From Akebia trifoliata (taxonomy: Eukaryota; Streptophyta; Magnoliopsida; Ranunculales; Lardizabalaceae), in contig CM030716.1 in NCBI GenBank assembly GCA_017979445.1, forward strand, positions 11,114,474 to 11,178,473: a stretch of DNA of 64,000 nt, read 5' to 3'. The position numbers were made by a program, and so were the translations under genes. Positions 44,812 through 56,704 of this stretch are shown one piece after another. The notes beneath the pieces were generated by a model that worked only from the letters and a program-made list of their open reading frames with translations, did not search any database and was not told the origin of the DNA. Each line of letters begins with the position of its first letter. Positions within the stretch are counted from its first letter, which is position 1.

Positions 44812-47800
44812 ATGGAGAGGTTTGAAGTTCCAAGCAAAGAGTGGATGTAACCTAGGCTATCAACGGAATACATTGATGGTGTAGTGTCATTTATTGAGTA
44901 TTTGAAAACGAATAAACAGAATTTCGATTATGATGATCATTATTTTTGTCCTTGTGTCAAATGTCGTAATACTTCACCGAGAAGGAAAGATATAGAAACA
45001 ATCGTAGAATACTTAATTTGTGATGGTGTAGATACTTCTTACACGAGATGAATATTCCATGGAGAACATTGGAGGGGTGGGGATCATGTAACAGTCGGGG
45101 CTAGTACGTCTGTTCGTCAGTGTGATGGAGATATGGTCCCAAGAATGACAGACATATTGAATGATGTGCTTGGACGTTTTTCCAACGAAGAAGATGAAAT
45201 TACTTGTATGGATGAGTGTTCTGATAGAAACGATGACCAAATTTATGGTGATTCAACAGATGATATTCAATATCACCAAATGATAGAAGAAGCGATGCAA
45301 CCCTTATATCATTCATGTCGAAAAGAGGATACAAAATTGTTAGTTATAGTAGAGTTGTTGAGTATGAAAACTAGACATCAATAGTCTCAGAAGAGTTTTG
45401 ATGAATTGTTGCAAATGATTCAAAGGATATTGCCACATGATAACTCTTTACCAGAAAGTACCTACTCTGCAAAGAAAATGATCAAGACTTTACGAATGAA
45501 ATGCGAGATTATTCATGCGTGTCCTAATAATTGTATATTGTATTGGAGAGAGAATAAAGGTAGAGATAGTTGTTCAAAATGTGACGAGAGTAGATGGAAA
45601 CCAGTTAATGAAAAGAAGTCGAAGAAAAAACTTTTACCGGTAAAAATATTGAGATATTTCCCACTAACGCAAAGGTTGAAACGAATGTATCGTATGCCAT
45701 GGATTGCAGAGAACATGAAATGGCATTCTATAGGATGTCAACAACGAAAAGAGTTTATGTGTCATTGTAGACACCTCATTTTTGCATCCGCCTGATTAAT
45801 CAACTCGTCAACCCGATCGTAACGATTCCCAATGATGGATGTTATTTCCATTGCTTTGTTTTGTTACCAGATGTGTTTCAGAAATTCGGATGAGGTATCT
45901 CGAACTGACAAAACCTTAGAAATCACGCTACACTAGGAAAATATGACTCCAGAAACATAGAAATCATCATTTTGCAGACCCAAAAGAAGTTTCACGATAA
46001 AAATCACTAAAAAATTATCAAATTACCAAAATACCCCTAACCTCAAAACAACCCTAGAGCCTACGTTACGACTAGGAAAACCCTTTTCAAACACATAAAA
46101 CAACAAATTAAAATCAAATAAATCATTTCGCCAATTTTCACAGAATTTAACAAAATTACGAAAATGCCCCTAATAAAGTTCACGACCATTTCACAAAAAA
46201 AATTCCATAAATGACACAAACCAATAGTTCTATTGAATTCCTTACGAAAAATCGATTCTAAAACATCCTAGAACATTAAAAACCGACTTAAAACGTGAAA
46301 AGTCCTCTCCGGGGGCAAAACGGTAATTTCACAATTTTCATAATTAAAATTTTTGAAATTAATAAATAAAACATTAAATAATTAAAGTGAAACATTAATG
46401 AAATTAATTTAAAATTTTAAACTAAAAAAATCGATCAATCGGGCTCTCATGAAAATTGTTGAGGGTTCGTGAGATATTTCTTTAAGGACCCCTCCATTTG
46501 GGGGTCCAAAGAATTAAAGATATAATAGAGGGGGGTTCTCCAAAAATTTAAAGTCAATCAAGCAAGACTAAAGTCAAGGTATTAAAGTCAATCAAGTGAG
46601 ACTAAAGTCAAAATTAAAGTCAATTAAGCAAGACTAAAGTCAAGATATTAAAAGTCAATCAATTAAGACTAAAGTCAAAATATTAAAAGTCAATCAAATA
46701 AGATCAAAAGTCAAAATCATAATAGAATTCTAATTAAATAATAACTCAATTTAATAGAGTTCAAATTAAAAAATAATTCTACCTAAAACAATTCTAATTA
46801 AAACACAACTCTACCTAAAATAAGTCTAACTAAAACACAATTCTAATTAAAAGAACTCTAATTAAATACTAACTCTATCCAAATCAACCCCTAAAAACAT
46901 CTATAAATAGAGGTCCCCACACCCTATTTTCCTATCAAATCATAAACCCTAAGAGAAGTAGGTCTAAAAGTCCCCCTAACCTCCCATAAACCCTAGTTTT
47001 GGAGCCCCAACTCCCTATCTAACATCCCTTATTCGATTTTAACCTAGAAAACACCTAAAAGCCTTCCAAAAACATCACAAAATTCACAACAAACTGGAAG
47101 AATTCAGATCCAAGAAAGAAGAGATACCTTGCCTCGGAGATCAGAAATCAAATCCGGAGACAGAACAAAGCAAGGGAGTACGGTACAAGGAGCAACTTTT
47201 GTCGGATCTGAGGGAACAAAATATTTGCTATCGGAAAGGTATAACCTTTTTTTTATTTTTTTTATTTTTTATTTATTGTTAGCAATGTAATTTATTTGGG
47301 AAGTTAGTAGAGACCGGCTTTGGCCGGGCGGGGTTGGTGCCTAACACCTTCCAACCCCGTAACATGATCCCTGAATTCAGTTTTTTTTCGGTTCTAGATT
47401 AGTTTTTTATCCGCTTAGAGTCATTGATCGGTTCCTAGACCGTAATAACTAGGTGGCGACTCCCAAACCTCAAGGGTCAAAAGCGGATCCGCGCACCCGG
47501 CGGATCGAGGGCGCTTTCAGTCATCCAGTGGATTCATCTTGTTGGAGAGGAGTGGATAGTAAATGAGGAGATTTTGCTGTTGAGTCACGCAATGTTCGGT
47601 TGGGACTTGCAACAGATAGATTTAATCCATTTGGGATGAAAAACAACTCATACAGTTGTTGGCCTGTTATGGTTGTTCCGTATAATCTGCCACCATCTTT
47701 ATGCATGCGGAAGGAGTTTACGATATTGACACTTTTAATTCCTAGGAGAAATGGTCCAACACATGACATTGACGTGTACTTGCAGCCACTGATTGCAGAG

Positions 47801-49245
47801 CTAAATGAGTTGTGGTCTACAGGAATTGAAACATATGATGGTAGCACTAAACATATGTTTACAATGAGAGCAATTTTGTTATGGGCTATACATGATTTTT
47901 CAGCGTACGGTCATTTATAGAGTTGTAAAATAGCGGAAAAATTTGCATGTCCTGTTTGTAGTGAAGGAACAGATTCAATGTGGTTAAAACATGGTGTAAA
48001 ATTTGCTTATAAGGGGCACATAAAATTTTTAACTGATCTCAACCATCCTTTCAGAAGTCAAAAATCTAAATTTAATGGGTATGAAAAAAAGAGAAGCAGA
48101 ATCGTCGGTTGAGCGGAGCTGATCTATTAGCCAAGTTGGAAACAATTCATACAGAGTTTGGAAAATTACCAAATAAGAAAAGGAAAAAAATCTATGAATG
48201 ATGAGACTCCATGGTCGAAGAGATCAATATTTTTTGACTTGCCTTATTGGAAGGATTTGCCACTTCGTCACAATCTTAATGTGATGCACATTGAAAAATG
48301 TGACTGAAAATTTCTTCTCAACAATTATGAAGACGAAGGATAAGACCAAGGATGGCCGTAAAGCTCGATTAAACTTGAAAGAAATGAAGATAAAAAAGAA
48401 TTTGTGGCTGATGAACATTAATGGCAATGAGATTTTACTAAAAGCTCTTTACGAATTGTCTAATGAGGAAAATGAATTAATTTGTAAAACCTTGTGGGAT
48501 TTGAAAGTTCCTGTCGGATACAGTTCAAATTGGAAACAAAATGTGAGTTTACAAGAATTTCAATTGAAAAATTTGAAATCACATGATTATCACATACTTA
48601 TGCAACATTTATTACCGGTGTTGCTAATGCACGCATTCAAGATGAAGAATCAAAAGTCATTGCGTGCCGCTATTCGAAAACTCTCGATATTTTTCAATGT
48701 CTTATGCTAAAAAAAAATCAATCGTTTGGAGCTACAAAATTTAAAGGATGTATTGTAGAAACAATGTGTGTGTTCGAAAAATATTTTCCACCTTTTTTTG
48801 TTTCTATGATACATCTCCTTGTGCACTTGGTGGAGAAAGCGTTGATATGCGGACCAGTTAGATATCGATGGATGTATCCTTTTGAACGGTATGTGATGAT
48901 CAATATACAATGAATATTTTTTTTTTCTTATCGTTATCTAATTTGTAAAACATTATTAGGATGGTAAAAAGTTATAAACGATACATAGTGAATCAAACAT
49001 TCCCAGATGGTTCTATCACAGAATGTTATCTTATGGAAGAAGCAATGATGTATGCTATGCATTACATGCCCGATGATTTATGTAGAATAGGAAGTCATCA
49101 ACAAGACCAACATATGATTATGAATGATGACTGTGAACCTGCTTACCCTATTGATAAGAATGGGAAATATTATGTTCTGAACAATGTGGAGTACGAGCAA
49201 GTTCGCAAATGGGTACTTCATCAATCTGCTGAGAATTCTCAATAG
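44812..49245 (+). pseudogene. CACTA (En/Spm) TNP2 transposase pseudogene, split by a solo LTR
   Basis: Plus-strand translation from ATG 44812 gives a Transpos_assoc domain: EWM-stop-PRLSTEYIDGVV, HYFCPCVKCRN, DGVDTSYTR then a stop in place of W, IFHGEHWR. The TNP2 core follows: LLQMIQRILPHDNSLPESTY, SCSKCDESRW, MPWIAENMKWHSIG, EFMCH. After the LTR it resumes HPVDSSCWRGVD, NVRLGLATDRFNPFG, VMVVPYNLPPSLCM, DIDVYLQPLIAELNELW, FACPVC, FFDLPYWKDLPLRHNLNVMH. A DUF4218-like part then has IVETMCVFEKYFPPFF, LVHLVEKALICGPVRYRWMY, and a last exon at 48961-49245. Several in-frame stops (three before the LTR) and a frameshift at HIEKC make it dead. TNP2 is the DNA-cutting transposase of plant CACTA elements. 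Confidence 0.92.
45766..47519 (+). mobile_element. Solo LTR inserted in TNP2, TSD gtcat
   Basis: 1754 bp, tgtagacacctcatttttgc to gggcgctttca, flanked by exact gtcat duplications (45761-45765 and 47520-47524). Same family and orientation as 31245-32983. Removing it with one TSD restores the TNP2 reading MCHPVDSSCW exactly, showing insertion into a then-continuous coding region. Confidence 0.93.
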
Positions 49246-49507
49246 GAATTGGTCTATAACTGAACCAATCCAAACCAACATTAATTCTGTTTGGTTCGGA
49301 TCGGTTCCATCTTTAATTTGTTTTGCAAGAGAGAGAGAGAGAGAGAAATCCACCGATGTGCAGCCGCAGGTTGCAGGTCGTAAATGGCCGCAGCTGTTGG
49401 TCGTAGTAGCAGGCCGCACGTATCAGGTCCAATCGCAGAGAAAGAGAGAAAGATGAATCGGTGTGTAGCCGCAAGTCACAGCAACAAGCCGTAGGTATCA
49501 GGTCTAG
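49243..49507. repeat. Direct repeat of the block at 40338-40615
   Basis: Shares gaattggtctataactgaac, gcagccgcaggttgcaggtc, gtcgtagtagcaggccgcac, gccgtaggtatcaggtctag and the two GA runs. It abuts the truncated end of the TNP2 pseudogene. Confidence 0.8.
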
Positions 49508-49775
49508 ATGAAGGGATCATCCTTGTAAAAAATCATCCCATTCCAAAACTTCTAACCCCATCGAAATTGATTTACAAAATTAGACGGTCTAAAATTTTTC
49601 AACTTGTAAACATGGGGCTAGAAGTTTCATAATGAGCTGATTTTTGGCAAGGATGATCTCCTTACCATATAGATCATCCTCACAAAAAATCAACCCATTC
49701 CAAACATTTTTTCTCATATAAGACAAAACACGGTGTCACAATGTAAGTCGTAATAATGGTCATAGGAACCCGACT
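49508..49775. repeat. Double-hairpin family repeat, 5'-truncated (type c right end)
   Basis: Begins inside a core hairpin (ggatcatccttgtaaaaaat) and ends with the type c arm (cacaatgtaagtcgtaataa). The left arm is missing where it joins the 49243 block. Confidence 0.65.
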
Positions 49776-49787
49776 CATATATATATA

Positions 49788-50139
49788 GGGAAATGTTCAG
49801 CAACACACATTTCGGCAAAACATTTTTCAAAACATTAGTTAGAGGTTTTGGAATGGGCTGATTTTTTGTAAGAATGTTCTCTATGGCGAGGAGATCATCA
49901 TCACCAAAAATCAGCCCATTCCAAAACTTCTAATCACATCAAAAATGGTTTACAAAAAATGGACGGTCCACGATTTTTCAACTTGTAAATTGGGGCTAGA
50001 AGTTTTGGAATGGGCTGATTTTTGGTGAGGATGATCTCCTCACCGTAGAGATCATCCTCACCAAAAATCAGCCCATTCCAAAACCTCTAACCCATGTTTT
50101 GAAAAATGTTTTGCCAAAATGTTTGTTACTGAACGGGAC

Positions 50140-50141
<2 letters not shown>
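49788..50141. repeat. Double-hairpin family repeat, full copy (type b, inverted orientation)
   Basis: Here the gggaaatgttcagcaaca tip is on the left and the gttactgaacgggaccc tip on the right, the reverse of 40770-41147. This shows the element has two distinguishable ends and inserts both ways. Confidence 0.85.
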
Positions 50142-50174
<33 letters not shown>

Positions 50175-50177
<3 letters not shown>

Positions 50178-50560
50178 GGCGCTTCAAAGGACATGTAAAA
50201 ACAATGGTTTTTCAAATATGGGTTAGAGGTTTTGGATTGAGCTGATTTTTTACGAGGATGGTCATTATGATGAGAAGATCATCCTCACAAAAAATTAGCG
50301 CAATATAAAACTTCTAAATCCATCAAAAGTGATTTACAAATTATTGGCAAAAAATCGACGGTCCACATTCTATATCACTTTTAATAGGGTTAAAAGTTTC
50401 AGATTGGATGGATTTTATTTTTTCGAATGATCTTCCCATCATAGAGATCATCCTCACAAAAAATCAGCACAATCAGAAACTTCTAACCCATATTTTGAAA
50501 TTTTATTAATATTACATTGTTTTTATATATGTTTTTTCACATGTCCCTTGATCTATTCTC
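50175..50560. repeat. Double-hairpin family repeat, full copy (type d)
   Basis: Tip gggggcgcttcaaaggacat with arms of the acatgtaaaaacaatggttt type and catgtcccttga near the right end. The core hairpins are more diverged (attgagctgattttttacga, aaatcagcacaatcag). Confidence 0.7.
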
Positions 50561-50572
50561 ATATATATATAT

Positions 50573-50943
50573 GGGGGCGGTTCAGCACTCCTAAAGTTTG
50601 CCAAACATTTTTCAAAACATGGGTTAGAAGCTTTGGATTGAGCTGATCTTTTTTTGTGAGGATAATCTCTACGGTGAAAAGATCTTTCTCTCCAAAAATT
50701 AGCTCATTTTAAAATTTCTAACTCTAGTTTACAAATTGAAGAATCGTGGACCATCCAATTTTTGTAAATCACTTTTGATGGGTTTAGAAGTTTTGGAATA
50801 GGATGATTTTTGGTGAGGATAATCTCCTCATCATAGAGATCATCCTCACAAAATATCAGCTTATATTCCAAAGCTTCTAACTCATGTTTTGAAAAATGTT
50901 TGGCACAATGTTTGGCAAACTTTAGGGCTGTGGAACCGCTCCC
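50573..50943. repeat. Double-hairpin family repeat, full copy (type b'')
   Basis: Tip gggggcggttcagcactcct with arm aaagtttgccaaacattttt; opposite end gcaaactttagggctgtgga then accgctccc. Two core hairpins, TA on both sides. Confidence 0.8.
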
Positions 50944-50955
50944 ATATATATATAT

Positions 50956-51326
50956 GGGTCCCGTTCCCCACCCTAAGCTTTACCCTACACTTTAACAAAC
51001 GTGATTTGTCCTACATGGGTTAGAAGTTTTGGAATGGGCTGATTTTTGGTGAGGATGATCTCTATGATTAGAAGATCATCCTCACTAAAAATCAGCCCAT
51101 TCGGAAATTTTTAGCCCCATGTTTACAAGTTGAAAAATCGTGGACCGTCCATTTTTTGTAAATCATTTTTGATGGGGTTAGAAGTTTTGGAATGAGCTGA
51201 TTTTTGGTGAGGATGATTTCATAGAGATCATCCTCATCAAAAATCAGTCCATTCCAAAACTTCTAACCTATGTAGGACAAAACACGGTTGTTAAAGTGTA
51301 GGGTAAAGCTTAGGGTGAGGAACGGG

Positions 51327-51330
<4 letters not shown>
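50956..51330. repeat. Double-hairpin family repeat, full copy (type a')
   Basis: Tip gggtcccgttccccacccta, arm agctttaccctacacttta; opposite end taaagcttagggtgaggaac then gggaccc. Two core hairpins around the spacer with gaaaaatcgtggaccgtcca. Confidence 0.85.

Positions 51331-51416
<86 letters not shown>
51331..51416. repeat. (TA)n microsatellite
   Basis: About 85 bp of pure TA, one of the longest in the window, directly next to a double-hairpin repeat. Confidence 0.97.
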
Positions 51417-51417
<1 letters not shown>

Positions 51418-51974
51418 TCATGAATTAACAATAATTTCAATTTTATAAATTGCTTTAATATTAAAACACTCAATAAAGTACAAGTCCTCCCCCCCCCCTA
51501 AATTTCACTAAAAATGATCTTAAATGTGTAATAGACCCAATCAACAATGGGTTATACCCTTCCCTTGTAATTATCTAAATTGCCATAACTCATCAATGTT
51601 CCATAGATTGTCTGCCATGTCATCATTGACCCAATTACTTTCTGTCATATGACAATCAAAGATTGGTGCCAAGTTGAAGGATTCCATGTCATAGCTATTG
51701 CTATCCAGATTTTAACTTTTTATTGTCTCTCTTGTGCTTAAAGACCCATGTGGTGGTGGTGGTGATAATTCGTGGTGGTGGTTGGGTGAGTGTAAGAGTA
51801 GATTGTGAGCTTTGTGGATTCATCATTGAATAAGAAGATTGATCAGTTGATTTTTCCATCTTTTGAAGCAATCTTGGCATCCAAATAGAGCCTCACACTT
51901 ATTGGTGATTGAGATTGGTTTGGTTTGACGAACTTGATACCAAAACGAGCTTGATTCAATCACCACATAGGTAA
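51417..51974. other. Unassigned stretch
   Basis: Contains C9 and GGTGGTGGTGGT simple sequence. No recognisable gene or element. Confidence 0.45.
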
Positions 51975-52230
51975 CTCTTTTCCAAAAATCAGCCTAGTCC
52001 AAACTTCTAACCTCGTCAAAAGTGATTTACAAAAATAGGACGGTCCACGATTCTTCAATTTGTAAACTAGGGTTAGAAATTTCAAAATGAGCAGATTTTT
52101 GGAGAGAATGATCTCTTCACCATAGAGATCATCCTCACAAAAAATCAGCTCATTCCAAAGCTTCTAACCCATGTTTTGAAAAAAATTTGGCACAATGTTT
52201 AGCAAACTTTAGGGCCGTTGAACCGCTCCC
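51975..52230. repeat. Double-hairpin family repeat, right half (type b'')
   Basis: Starts in the core (ccaaaaatcagcctagtcca), has the spacer (gacggtccacgattcttcaa) and one hairpin, and ends agggccgttgaaccgctccc before TATATA. The left arm is absent. Confidence 0.7.
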
Positions 52231-52750
52231 TATATATGTGGGAAGCGTTCGGAGGCCTTAAAGAGAGTCAAACAGTTGTGGGTCACACATACTAGAAAAT
52301 CAAGTCATAGTTATGAGAATCATTTTTGGCAAATTTTGTTCATTCCAGCACTACTAACCTTATTATTATAAAAAATAAAGATTAGATTACTAAGTTAAAT
52401 ATGTGTTAGTTCGCTATAATAAGAGAAGACTAGACTTTGGACAAAGTGCATTGGAAGAAAAGATTCGATTAATTAGCCAATGAGAATTCTTTGGGATTGT
52501 TGTTGTTACTAACCACCAATCCGCTTAAATAAAAACAAAAAAAAAAAAATTAACAAGAAGTTATAAAAAATACCTTTAACAAAAACACCATTTATATTGA
52601 AATAGTCTTGCGACTTAGAGATACACTCATCACCTCAAATTATTGAGGCTCTTTCTAATAATAAAAATAAGATAGCTTACAACAATCATAAGATTATGCA
52701 ATAGTAATATAGAACATAATAATCCAACACAATTGCCATCATTTCCATGT
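52231..52750. other. 3' flank of GDSL copy D
   Basis: Collinear with 36282-36784; no gene beyond the presumed 3' untranslated region. Confidence 0.6.
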
Positions 52751-55700
52751 TTATAGTTGAGCCAAACGGCTAATGTCAATGGGGTAAGTATCCGATGAAG
52801 ATTGAGCATTATATGATCTCCTTGCAACAATCGTATTAGCGGCCTCTGTTGGATGGAAAGCATCCCAAAATACATACTGTTTCCTATTCGGGCATGGAAT
52901 TTGTGCTGGTAGACATGTAATTTGACCATTGTTCCTCCCCACACCACAGCATCCCCTGTTTGTAACAGTAAAACCTGAAATTTGAAAATAGTAAATACAT
53001 CGTGGTGAACATCCAACATATCATTAATCTTTGCAATACCAACTTTTTCTAATAATACATCAATTTATGTAATTATATAAATGGAACAAAAAGAAATTAT
53101 ATAGACTACCCAAAATACAGGGCTAATGATTACTAAAATGGACCAAGGGAGGAATTGTCATGCCAATTAATCCGACAACAATGGCAAACCCAGCTCAATT
53201 TCTTCATCGATCACTGTCTCAAGACAAGACACTAATAGGGCTTAAAGAGCTTTTCTCATTCTAGTAGAAACTCAAATTGAAGAGTTTTTCTAGAGAAGAA
53301 CTATAAAAGTGGTTTAAATGTCATTAAAAATATTTGGTCATCGGCACCCAAATACTATAATTTCATTGTTTGACGTTTGGTGTGGAAATATAAACTCTCT
53401 TTTTAAATTGTAAGGATATGTACTATACATGATGCAATATACCCAATGGCCAATCATCACATCAAATTGGTATGTCTAATTTAATACTATTATCAAAATG
53501 TATCACATAAATAAAATCAATAAAATTAAATAGATTGATAATTGAGATTATCTACCATTAGCTGAAGGATTCTTCAAAATATCGTCAAAAATCCCATAAC
53601 CATTCACATAGATAAATTTCGCATTTGGTAGATTATTGTTGAAATTGTCAACGAGAGACTTTAGCCTGTCATTAAAAAGTCGATTAGCGCTGTTAATCCT
53701 CTCCACGCACTGTGAGCCATTCCCACTAGATTGAGACAATGCATTCGGACTGCAACCTATCTGACCGACACCTATCAACGCCACCTTCCTCGCTCCATAA
53801 TTATAAAGAGTCTACAACAAGATCAAAAATGAAAATTTAATATGACCTGTATTTTCAAAAGATTAATTTAGCAATTTATTGAAACAATTCTAACTTGAAT
53901 AAGCCTAAAAAAAAGCGTAATTACCCACCCTTAGTTGTTGAGAATACTGTTTAATCAGTACATCGGCGTATTGCACTGGGGTGTATTGACGACTCGAAGA
54001 GTAAAATGTAGGCATGAAGTAGTTGTTAAGGTAGTCATTGCTACCCAATCCTACTGAGTAGATGCACTTGCTTAGATAATTTGCCGTTGTATTTTGATCC
54101 CCAAGTAAACTAATCATTTGTGAGACCGTGTTCTGATAATTCTTTAGCTGCCCATTAAAGCTTATTCGTGCACCCTATACATTATCTCAATTAGAAGGGG
54201 CGTGCAAATTGAAGATTCTAAATGAACAGAAAGAAAATTGAAATACAAAAACTGTGGATTGTGGTTGTGAGAGCAGATATGAAAATAGAAATAATAATAA
54301 TTACCAATTGTTGCCCAGTTTCATCCCTTATTCCGGCTGCCGCAGAAGCATAATTCACACCTCTAAGTATATTTCGGCCTCTTGCATTTACATAAGGTGC
54401 AATATAATCATTAAAACCTAAAAGTTGAGCTGCAAACAAGAGAGTAATTTTTATCAATAACACAATTTTTCACTTTCAAATAAGTGAAAAAAAAAAAAAA
54501 AAACAATGAATTCCTAGTGATAAAATCAAATATGTTTCCTGGGGATCAGTAGAGATTCTACCGGATCAGTTTTTGGAAATGGATGGGAGAAGTCATTGGC
54601 CCCATTATTTTCAACCCATATTAATTGGATTTGGCCGCAATTTAATGCTCTATTAACTCCAATCATTAATTAGGTTGATAATTGGGATATGGAAAACAGG
54701 ATCTTCCACATCATGCTTTTCAAGGGGTGTGGGCCTACGATGCAGACGACATATTGGAGATTGGGTCCACCCTCCTGAGGAAATTCCAATTCTTACTCAA
54801 TGTTGATTTAAATTTCCAAAACATGAAAATCCAGTTCGCAAGTTTTTCATAGTGATGATCTTGTTGGTTTAAAGTAGCGAGATTGTTACAAACCTATGAG
54901 ATTGTCCCTTTTATAACTATCAAGATTGTCACTTTGAAAAAAAAAAAAAAAAAATCAGCGATCTTGCTACTTTAAAGCAGTGAGATCATCACTTTGAAAA
55001 ACCTGCAATTTCGCTCTTCATGTTTTGGGAATTAAAATGAATATGTAGCCGAAATGGGAATTTCATCAAAAGTTGATCACGTTTTTGAGAAATTTCTCTA
55101 TAATGAACTATAATAATTGTTTCTTTTTATAAGGTGGATTAGTGGATGACATAACAAAAGGAACTCTATATTGTACATAGATAATAAATAAATAAAAAAC
55201 TTTGAACACATAATCAGGTAAACTTGGCCAAGTTTTTCCTTTTCATAGTATCTATGAATTAACTCGGACAAGCCAATGTGATGGACGATTTACATTGGAC
55301 ATTTCTCCCCAGCCCAAAATGACTTGCTCACGTAATTGAAAATTATGCAACAACCAATAAGAAAGAAAGTGTGTGTGTGTGTGTATGTGTGTGCGCGGGC
55401 AAATGAGAGATAGGAATGTACATTTTACCCAAACCTTGTTACTCAGACCGAAAATCAAATTGAAAAGATGAATCAAACACGGACTGAACATGATCAGGCT
55501 TAGATGGACCAGCCTCCAAAATTGGACTGAACCCATTATAAGGATCAGAAACCGAGTTATTATAATTTATTTACTTTTATAAGTTTTAGCACAAATGCTA
55601 AATTGGTGAGACGTGATGGCTTGCCACATCCTTGGTTTGACTCCGGTACGATGCACTTTTGTTTAAAAATATTTCAAATTCAAATATTTAACTTTCAGTT

Positions 55701-55979
55701 CGGTCTGGATTTGATTTTGACCTTTGAAACTTGAACCTAGATGAAATCTGAGATTTTTCGGGTTGGTCTAGTTTTAAGCGAACCGAATTTCAAATTCAAA
55801 TATTTGAATCTCAGTTATAACGGAAACCGAATTTGAAAAATACGTGAAACTTTCGGTTAGGTCTGAGTTCGGTTTTGAACTTTGAAACTTGAACCCAGAC
55901 AAAATTCGAGATTTTCAAGTTGGTCTCATCTTTAACCCAACCAGAAAATTCGGTTCGGGTGTACCGGAATGTACATCTC

Positions 55980-56014
<35 letters not shown>

Positions 56015-56264
56015 CACCGATGACATCGACAGTAGTCCGACCATTAGAAAACCTTCCAGTTGGACCAGCAGCGAAGTCGATCCCATAGGGCAAGTAATTA
56101 GCCTTAGCCAATGAAGAGATTGCATTGTTGTTTCCATTATCAACCAATGAATCTCCAAAGATGAAATAACATGGAACTTGTTGAGCTGCATGAACCCTAA
56201 ACAGCAAGCTCAATACCATTACCCAAACACAAACAATCCACATTTTCCCAAGCTCATAAGCCAT
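52751..56264 (-). CDS. GDSL esterase/lipase, copy D
   Basis: Complete gene with exon 1 56018-56264, exon 2 54305-54429, exon 3 53929-54174, exon 4 53556-53811 and exon 5 52751-52974; 1098 nt, 365 residues. Ser39 (FGDSLVDNG), Asn170 (GLGSNDYLNN), Asp329 and His332 (WDAFHPTE) are all present, as is the signal segment ending VHAA. Introns are canonical. Replacements specific to D include SQSSGNGSQ and VDNFNNNLPN in exon 4, IPCPNRKQ, SYNAQ and DISRLAQL in exon 5, and GQQL rather than GYQL at the end of exon 2. Intron 1 keeps the hAT-like element and ~250 bp lacking in A and C. Secreted GDSL ester hydrolase by family; substrate unknown. Confidence 0.95.
55411..55981. mobile_element. hAT-like MITE in intron 1 of GDSL copy D, perfect TSD
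   Basis: 571 bp, taggaatgtacattttaccc to cggaatgtacatctcta, with exact atgagaga duplications at 55403-55410 and 55982-55989. The right duplication has expanded to a ~32-bp (GA)n run reaching the exon-1 donor. Confidence 0.8.
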
Positions 56265-56362
56265 AGATGTAAGAAAAACAAAGATTAAGGGAAAATGAAA
56301 AAAAAAAAGGTTTTAAGTGAGCAAAAGAGGTGGCGGTGTGAGAAAAGTAAAAGGGTGAGTGA

Positions 56363-56370
56363 AATTTATA
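56363..56370 (-). promoter_or_regulatory. TATA box of GDSL copy D
   Basis: TATAAATT on the minus strand ~100 bp upstream of the ATG, conserved with A-C. Confidence 0.65.
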
Positions 56371-56704
56371 GGAACTACTAGAGTGGGGTTTGGCCTTTGC
56401 TTTTTTCCTTCAAATCTTTAATGGTTGAGGGGTTTGCAGTTGGCATTAATTTTCCCGCGTACATAACGTGACTGCACTGTTGACCACGGAGTCGGTCAGT
56501 CGGTGTTCGATGTAAAGGCGCGCATATATGCCTCAGAAGCCCTTTGAATTGGCAACTCCACGTTTCATGGAATATAAGAGATACCTTAACAGGAAATGAC
56601 GGGAATACCCTCATCTTCATCCTGTTGTCAAAAGACTCATAATCATTGTCTTGCTCCTGCCCTTCTAAATAAGCACCACTGCCACTTCAAAAACAGAAAA
56701 AAAA

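Noticed and set aside
45006..45060. TNP2 as an intact autonomous transposase
   Set aside because: Three in-frame stops before the LTR, more after it, a frameshift at HIEKC and the solo LTR insertion make it a pseudogene.
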